A stretch of 57,420 nucleotides of DNA from Herbaspirillum sp. GTDB taxonomy: Bacteria > Pseudomonadota > Gammaproteobacteria > Burkholderiales > Burkholderiaceae_D. The position numbers and the translations under genes were made by a program. Location: assembly GCA_028291765.1 (NCBI GenBank), contig JAQGNR010000093.1:1-57420 (forward strand), in the 5' to 3' direction. Of the stretch, positions 52,813 through 57,420 are shown in pieces. The notes beneath the pieces are model-generated. The model searched no databases. It was given only the letters and a program-made list of their open reading frames with translations, and had not been told where the DNA came from. Within the stretch, counting starts at the first letter, position 1. The number at the start of each line of letters is the position of its first letter.

Positions 52813-54945
52813 ATGAGCACCCAGCCGAGCACACAACCGAGCACACCAAATTCACAAGCCATCGCCAATCCGCTGCTGGACTTCTCAGGATTGGCGCATT
52901 TCGACACGATCCGCCCGGAACACGTCAAACCCGCGATCGATACCTTGCTGACGCAAGCGCGTGCGGTGGTGAGCGCGCTGGAAGCGCCGATGGCTGAAGT
53001 AACCTGGGAAAATTTTGTCGAACCGCTGGAAAACGCTTCTGAAGAACTGGGCCGCGCCTGGGGCATCGTCGGCCATCTGAACGCGGTGGTCGATACGCCG
53101 GAACTACGCGCCGCCTACAACGAAGCAGAACCAAAGCTGGTCGAATTCTGGACCGCCGTGGGGCAAAATCTTGCGCTGTTCGATAAATACCGCGCCCTCA
53201 AGGCCGGACCGCACTATGCATCCCTGTCGGCCGAGCGCAAGAAAGTGATTGAAAACGCGCTGCGCGACTTCCGCCTGGGCGGCGCCGAATTGCCTGAAGA
53301 ACAGAAGCAGCGCTTTGCCGAAATCCAGGAAGAACATGCCGCGCTGACGACGCGCTTCTCCGAAAACGTGCTGGACGCGACCAACGATTACGCGCTGTTC
53401 ATCGAAAATGAAGCCGAATTGGCCGGCCTGCCGGATGATGCCAAACAAGCCGCGCGCGCCGCCGCCGTGGCCGCCGGCAAAACCGGTTTCAAATTCACGC
53501 TGCATTTCCCCTCTTTTTTCCCGCTCCTGCAATATGCCGATAACCGTGCGCTGCGTGCCCGCGTGTATCGCGCCAACGTAACCAAGGCATCGCTACTGGG
53601 CGACGATTTCAGCAAGCGCATCGAATGGGACAATACCGCCAATATCGACAACATCCTGCGCCTGCGCCGCGAAGAAGCGCTGCTGCTGGGATTCGACAAT
53701 TACGCACAATTGTCGCTGGTGCCGAAAATGGCGCAAAGCCCGCAGCAAGTCATTGCGTTTCTGGAGGATCTCGGCCATCGCGCCCGCCCCTTCGCCGAAA
53801 ACGATCTGGCCGAATTGCGCGCCTTTGCCGCCCAGCATCTGGGCCTGGATCAACTGGAAGCCTGGGATCTGCCCTACGCATCGGAAAAACTGCGCGAGCA
53901 GCGCTACGCCTTCTCCGAACAAGAGGTCAAACAATATTTCCCGGAACCAAAGGTCGTCGGCGGCCTGTTCCATTTGGCGCAGCAGCTCTTCGACGTGCGG
54001 ATCACGCCGGACACCGCACCGGCCTGGCATCCCGATGTGCGCTTTTACAAAATCGAAAAAGCCGTGCCCGACGCGCCCGGCGGCACTCAATTGATCGCGC
54101 AGTTCTATCTCGATCTGTATGCACGTCCCGGCAAACAAGGCGGCGCGTGGATGGATTCAGCCCGTTCGCGCCGTCTTGTCGCCGCCGGCGTCCAGACCCC
54201 GATCGCCTATCTGACCTGCAATTTCACCGCCCCTGCGACTGTCGACGGTGTGGTGCAGCCGGCGCAGTTGACGCATGACGAGGTGATTACGCTGTTCCAC
54301 GAATTCGGTCACGGCCTGCATCACATGCTGACCCGTGTCGGCGAAGTCGGCGTGTCCGGCATCGCCGGTGTCGAATGGGATGCGGTGGAGCTGCCATCGC
54401 AATTCATGGAAAATTTTTGCTGGGAATGGGACGTGCTGCAACACATGACGGCCCATGCCGAAACCGGCGCCGCACTGCCGCGCGCCTTGTTCGACAAAAT
54501 GATCGCCGCCAAAAATTTCCAGTCCGGCATGCAAATGCTGCGGCAAGTCGAGATGTCGCTGTTCGACATGCGCCTGCATGAAAATGACGAGGCCCGTGGA
54601 GGCAGCAGCGATGTACAGCAAGTACTCGATCAAGTGCGCGCCGAATTTTCGGTGATGCAGCCGCCGGCGTTCAACCGCTATCAGAATGCATTCGGCCATA
54701 TTTTTGCAGGCGGTTATGCCGCCGGTTACTACAGCTATAAATGGGCGGAAGTATTGTCGGCCGATGCTTACAGTGCGTTTGAAGAAAATGCGGGGAATGT
54801 GGTGTCGATTGAGACCGGACGCAAATTCCGCGATGAGATTCTGGCCGTCGGCGGTTCGCGTTCCGCACTGGAATCGTTCAAGGCCTTCCGTGGCCGCGAA
54901 CCCAGCATCGACGCCCTGCTGCGCCATAGCGGCATGGCCGCATAA
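52813..54945 (+). CDS. prlC: Oligopeptidase A (M3 metallopeptidase)
   Basis: 710 aa. The zinc motif HEFGHGLHHML at about residue 496 (H-E-x-x-H plus the downstream Glu in the VEWDAVELPSQFMENF helix) identifies the M3A family, thimet-oligopeptidase-like. FARPGKQGGAWMD-like segment LYARPGKQGGAWMDSARSRR is also typical. Cytoplasmic peptidase that degrades signal peptides and short oligopeptides. Directly follows folD; holC starts 14 nt downstream. Confidence 0.95.
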   Translation: MSTQPSTQPSTPNSQAIANPLLDFSGLAHFDTIRPEHVKPAIDTLLTQARAVVSALEAPMAEVTWENFVEPLENASEELGRAWGIVGHLNAVVDTPELRAAYNEAEPKLVEFWTAVGQNLALFDKYRALKAGPHYASLSAERKKVIENALRDFRLGGAELPEEQKQRFAEIQEEHAALTTRFSENVLDATNDYALFIENEAELAGLPDDAKQAARAAAVAAGKTGFKFTLHFPSFFPLLQYADNRALRARVYRANVTKASLLGDDFSKRIEWDNTANIDNILRLRREEALLLGFDNYAQLSLVPKMAQSPQQVIAFLEDLGHRARPFAENDLAELRAFAAQHLGLDQLEAWDLPYASEKLREQRYAFSEQEVKQYFPEPKVVGGLFHLAQQLFDVRITPDTAPAWHPDVRFYKIEKAVPDAPGGTQLIAQFYLDLYARPGKQGGAWMDSARSRRLVAAGVQTPIAYLTCNFTAPATVDGVVQPAQLTHDEVITLFHEFGHGLHHMLTRVGEVGVSGIAGVEWDAVELPSQFMENFCWEWDVLQHMTAHAETGAALPRALFDKMIAAKNFQSGMQMLRQVEMSLFDMRLHENDEARGGSSDVQQVLDQVRAEFSVMQPPAFNRYQNAFGHIFAGGYAAGYYSYKWAEVLSADAYSAFEENAGNVVSIETGRKFRDEILAVGGSRSALESFKAFRGREPSIDALLRHSGMAA

Positions 54946-54959
54946 TTGCGGAGGCCGTC

Positions 54960-55385
54960 ATGACCCGCATCGACTTCCACAGCAATGTCGCCGACCGCCT
55001 GGCTTACACTTGCCGCCTGGTGCGCAAGGCGCGGGCGGCGCAATGCCGCATCGTGTTATTGAGCCGCGATGCGCAGCAGCAAGCCGCGCTCGACGAGGCG
55101 CTGTGGACCTTTTCCGCGACCGATTTTCTGCCGCACGTCGCGGCTTCCCATCCGCATGCGGCCGACACCCCGGTCATTCTGATTACCGGCGATCAGGCCG
55201 AACTGCCGCATCATCATGTGCTGATTAACCTATCGGGCCAAACCCCGGCGCATTTTGCCCGCTTCGAGCGCATGTTTGAAATCATCTCGGCGCAAGAAGA
55301 AGACAAGATCGCAGGCCGCGACCGCTATCGCTATTACAAGGATCGCGGTTATCCACTGACCCATTTTGTGGCCCAGGCAGTATGA
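54960..55385 (+). CDS. holC: DNA polymerase III subunit chi
   Basis: 141 aa. RIDFHSNVADRLAYTCRLVRKA, then LWTFSATDFLPHVAASHP, VILITGDQAELPHHHVLINL and the C-terminal FEIISAQEEDKIAGRDRYRYYKDRGYPLTHF are diagnostic of HolC, which links the clamp loader to SSB. Overlaps the next gene by 4 nt (ATGA). GCGGAGG precedes the ATG. Confidence 0.95.
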   Translation: MTRIDFHSNVADRLAYTCRLVRKARAAQCRIVLLSRDAQQQAALDEALWTFSATDFLPHVAASHPHAADTPVILITGDQAELPHHHVLINLSGQTPAHFARFERMFEIISAQEEDKIAGRDRYRYYKDRGYPLTHFVAQAV

Positions 55386-55840
55386 GTCAATTCCCAACCC
55401 AGCCCCCATCCGATCGCAGTATTCCCTTGCTGACTGAGGTGCTGGCGCCAGCACCTGCATTACCCGCAGAAGCAGCGCCGGTTCCACAATTCGATCAATT
55501 CGATCAACCCAATCAATTCGCTCAATTCGATCAAATCGCGCCGACGCCCGCCAGGACGCCATGGCCGGTTGCGGCTGCACCGGCGGCAGCGCCCGAAGCA
55601 CAATGGCAACAACTTGCCCAGGACATCCAGGAACAGGTACTGCAGCAGTTGCTGGGGCAGGTCAACAGCTTGCTGAAGCAGCAAATTGCCGAACAAATGG
55701 CAACCGTCTTCGAGCACGTCACGCAACAGCTCACCGCGCAAATCCAGGTCAATCTTGAGCAAGCCCTACAGCAGAGCGTGCTGCTGGCCGTCGAGCAGGA
55801 AATCGAAAAAACCAGAATGACGAAAAATAAAGAGTTTTAA
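55382..55840 (+). CDS. DUF2486-like protein downstream of holC
   Basis: 152 aa. The N-terminus SIPLLTEVLAPAPAL resembles the (I)PVLTDV-type opening of DUF2486 proteins next to holC in Burkholderiales. A low-complexity Phe/Asp/Gln/Asn stretch with four FDQ or similar units follows (QFDQFDQPNQFAQFDQI), then a helical coiled-coil C-terminus (VNSLLKQQIAEQMATVFEHV, then LEQALQQSVLLAVEQEI). Function unknown; its position suggests a link with the replisome, but that is inference. Confidence 0.72.
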   Translation: MSQFPTQPPSDRSIPLLTEVLAPAPALPAEAAPVPQFDQFDQPNQFAQFDQIAPTPARTPWPVAAAPAAAPEAQWQQLAQDIQEQVLQQLLGQVNSLLKQQIAEQMATVFEHVTQQLTAQIQVNLEQALQQSVLLAVEQEIEKTRMTKNKEF

Positions 55841-55945
55841 GATATTTTCTTTGTTTTATAAAACAAATAATCAATGCTTTGTTTATAAACAAAAAATATC
55901 GACAGCATTATGCAAAGCAAAATTTTCTATATTTTTCTACAATGT

Positions 55946-55996
55946 GGGTCTATTAACCACTAAATTTGCACGGCGAATTTAGTGGTTAATAGACCC
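55946..55996. repeat. Perfect 21-bp inverted repeat upstream of dadA
   Basis: Arms 55946-55966 and 55976-55996 (GGGTCTATTAACCAC.../...GTGGTTAATAGACCC) with a 9-nt loop. No T-run follows. It ends 25 nt before the dadA ATG, so it may be a regulator site or an RNA hairpin in the dadA leader, or a terminator-like end of the holC transcript. Confidence 0.75.
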
Positions 55997-56021
55997 TAAT
56001 GCATTCGTAACGGAGATTGTG

Positions 56022-57332
56022 ATGAAAGTAATCGTACTGGGTGCAGGCATTATCGGCACGAGTTCGGCCTGGTTCCTCAATAAGCAAGGCCATGATGTCA
56101 CTGTGCTGGAGCGTCAGCCCGGCGCTGCGCAGGAAACCAGTTTTGCCAATGGCGGCCAGATTTCTGTTTCCCATGCAGAACCCTGGTCCAACCCTGCCGC
56201 GCCGCTGAAAATCCTGAAATGGCTGGGCAAGGAAGATGCGCCGCTGCTGTATCGTTTCCGTCCCGAATTACTGCAATGGAAATGGGCGCTGAGCTTTTTG
56301 CGCGAATGCACCGCAGCCCGTAACAATGAAAATATCCGTCAGATCGTCGCCATTTGCGAATACAGCCGCCTGACCTTGCAGGCGCTGCGCGCAGAAACCG
56401 AGATCCCCTACGACTGCCTGACCAAAGGCATTCTGCATTTCTACACCGATGAACGGGAATTCCAGTCCTCGCTGCCGGCGGCGCGGCTGATGACCGAACT
56501 CGGTTGCGAACGCAAGTCGGTCGACGCCGATGAAGTGGTGCGGATCGAACCGGCGCTGGCGAGCATCCGCGACAAAATCGTCGGCGGCGACTTTACGCCA
56601 ACCGATGAATCCGGCGATGTTTATAAGCTCACCACCGGTCTGGCCGCGCGTGCTGCCGCAGCCGGCGTCGATTTCCGCTTTAATACCACCATCACCCGCT
56701 TGATCACCGAAGGCGCCGGCGCCTCGGCACGCATTACCGGCGTTGAAATCATCAATGCCGAGGGCCGCCATCAAGTCTTGCATGCCGATGCCTTTGTGGT
56801 CGCGATGGGCAGCTTTTCAGTGCAATTGCTGAAACCGCTGGGCGTCAATCTGCTGATTTATCCCGGCAAGGGCTATTCCGGGACTTACAAGGTGCTCGAC
56901 CCGGCGCGCGCGCCGACGGTCTCACTGACCGATGATGGTTACAAACTGGTGGTCTCGCGCCTGGGCGACCGGCTGCGCGTAGCCGGCACCTGCGAGCTCA
57001 ACGGCTATACCCGCGAACTGAATACGACCCGCTGCGAAGCGATTACGCGCCGTACCCGCGAATTGTTCCCCGATGCCTGCGATTACGACAATCCGGTGTA
57101 TTGGGCCGGTCTGCGTCCGCTGACGCCGTCCAATGTGCCTTATATCGGCAAAACCAAATACAGCAATCTGTTTCTCAATACCGGCCACGGTACGCTGGGA
57201 TGGACCATGGGCGCCGGCTCGGGCCGCGCGATCGCGGAGATCGTTTCGGGCCGTCAGCCTGAGGTTAATTTCAATTTCACCGGTATGCCGCGGCGCGATC
57301 CGTCGGGTAGTCTGACGCGGCAACTGGCTTAA
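56022..57332 (+). CDS. dadA: D-amino acid dehydrogenase, small subunit
   Basis: 436 aa from ATG 56022 (GGAG 7 nt upstream; a GTG codon just before is possible). VIVLGAGIIGTSSAWFLNKQGHDV is the N-terminal FAD fold; FANGGQISVSHAEPW is the DadA-specific motif; the C-terminal GHGTLGWTMGAGSGRAIAE is the second FAD-contacting segment. It oxidises D-alanine and other D-amino acids to 2-oxoacids, passing electrons to the quinone pool at the inner membrane. A 21-bp inverted repeat precedes it. Confidence 0.95.
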   Translation: MKVIVLGAGIIGTSSAWFLNKQGHDVTVLERQPGAAQETSFANGGQISVSHAEPWSNPAAPLKILKWLGKEDAPLLYRFRPELLQWKWALSFLRECTAARNNENIRQIVAICEYSRLTLQALRAETEIPYDCLTKGILHFYTDEREFQSSLPAARLMTELGCERKSVDADEVVRIEPALASIRDKIVGGDFTPTDESGDVYKLTTGLAARAAAAGVDFRFNTTITRLITEGAGASARITGVEIINAEGRHQVLHADAFVVAMGSFSVQLLKPLGVNLLIYPGKGYSGTYKVLDPARAPTVSLTDDGYKLVVSRLGDRLRVAGTCELNGYTRELNTTRCEAITRRTRELFPDACDYDNPVYWAGLRPLTPSNVPYIGKTKYSNLFLNTGHGTLGWTMGAGSGRAIAEIVSGRQPEVNFNFTGMPRRDPSGSLTRQLA

Positions 57333-57420
57333 TCCGCCTGCTGCGCTCAGGACTGTCGGAAAGGCCGGGGCTGTGAGGCGTGATGTTGTGCGCAGTGAAG
57401 TAGAGGGGGAGGCGGCCGCA

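Noticed and set aside
1..57420. CRISPR arrays
   Set aside because: No regularly spaced direct repeats of 24-40 nt and no cas-like proteins were seen; the repeats found are inverted or two-copy.

Overview
The window looks like a betaproteobacterial chromosome of the order Burkholderiales, probably Oxalobacteraceae (Herminiimonas/Collimonas/Glaciimonas-like). This is inferred from gene content and order: aceE-aceF-lpdA with lipoyl domains on both E2 and E3, two Bug/TctC receptors, folD-oligopeptidase A-holC followed by a DUF2486-like gene, and medium-high GC core DNA. No search could be run, so family names rest on motifs, length and context.

Layout. 1-3.1 kb: the N-terminus of a membrane-anchored dCache sensor and a GntR regulator/CynX-type MFS pair. 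3.3-11.4 kb: an orphan RsbRD-type histidine kinase, a two-partner secretion cassette (TpsB-TpsA-FecR), a PHB-depolymerase-family esterase and a ribbon-helix-helix regulator. A 213-bp copy of part of the depolymerase gene lies on the far side of the secretion cassette. 11.7-36.2 kb: accessory DNA. It begins with a broken 45-bp copy of the 3' end of tRNA-Ser(GGA) in the same orientation as the intact tRNA-Ser at 36.1 kb, as expected if a genomic island sits between two att-like repeats. 36.3-57.4 kb: housekeeping genes (acs, a carboxylate receptor/aldolase/dehydrogenase cluster, pyruvate dehydrogenase, gshA, folD, prlC, holC, dadA).

Inside the accessory block, 13.3-20.7 kb holds a seven-gene cluster on the minus strand: ABC ATPase, fumarate-reductase/AprA-like flavoprotein, double-[4Fe-4S] ferredoxin, Tat/lipobox SsuA-like receptor, two permeases and a receiver-less sigma-54 activator. 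Two near-consensus sigma-54 promoters lie upstream of the ATPase and the flavoprotein, so the cluster is probably one regulon, plausibly for an organosulfur compound. From 21 to 25 kb there are three toxin-antitoxin loci. Two have a toxin broken by a one-base homopolymer deletion, and a third decayed gene lies beside them.

The most unusual object is at 25.06-30.28 kb. Two tail-to-tail genes, a 1099-aa Mrr-like nuclease/STAND ATPase (Avs-like antiphage architecture) and a GT9-like glycosyltransferase, fill a 4.25-kb segment bounded by perfect 21-bp inverted repeats. Each repeat contains the ATG of the gene it borders, and a tyrosine recombinase gene abuts one repeat in the same direction as the gene behind it. 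This looks like a DNA-inversion switch that would place one gene or the other, in the same start context, behind the recombinase. Further defence-type genes follow (XRE regulator, DUF4917/SIR2-like protein, KAP NTPase with a two-TM partner) up to the tRNA-Ser.
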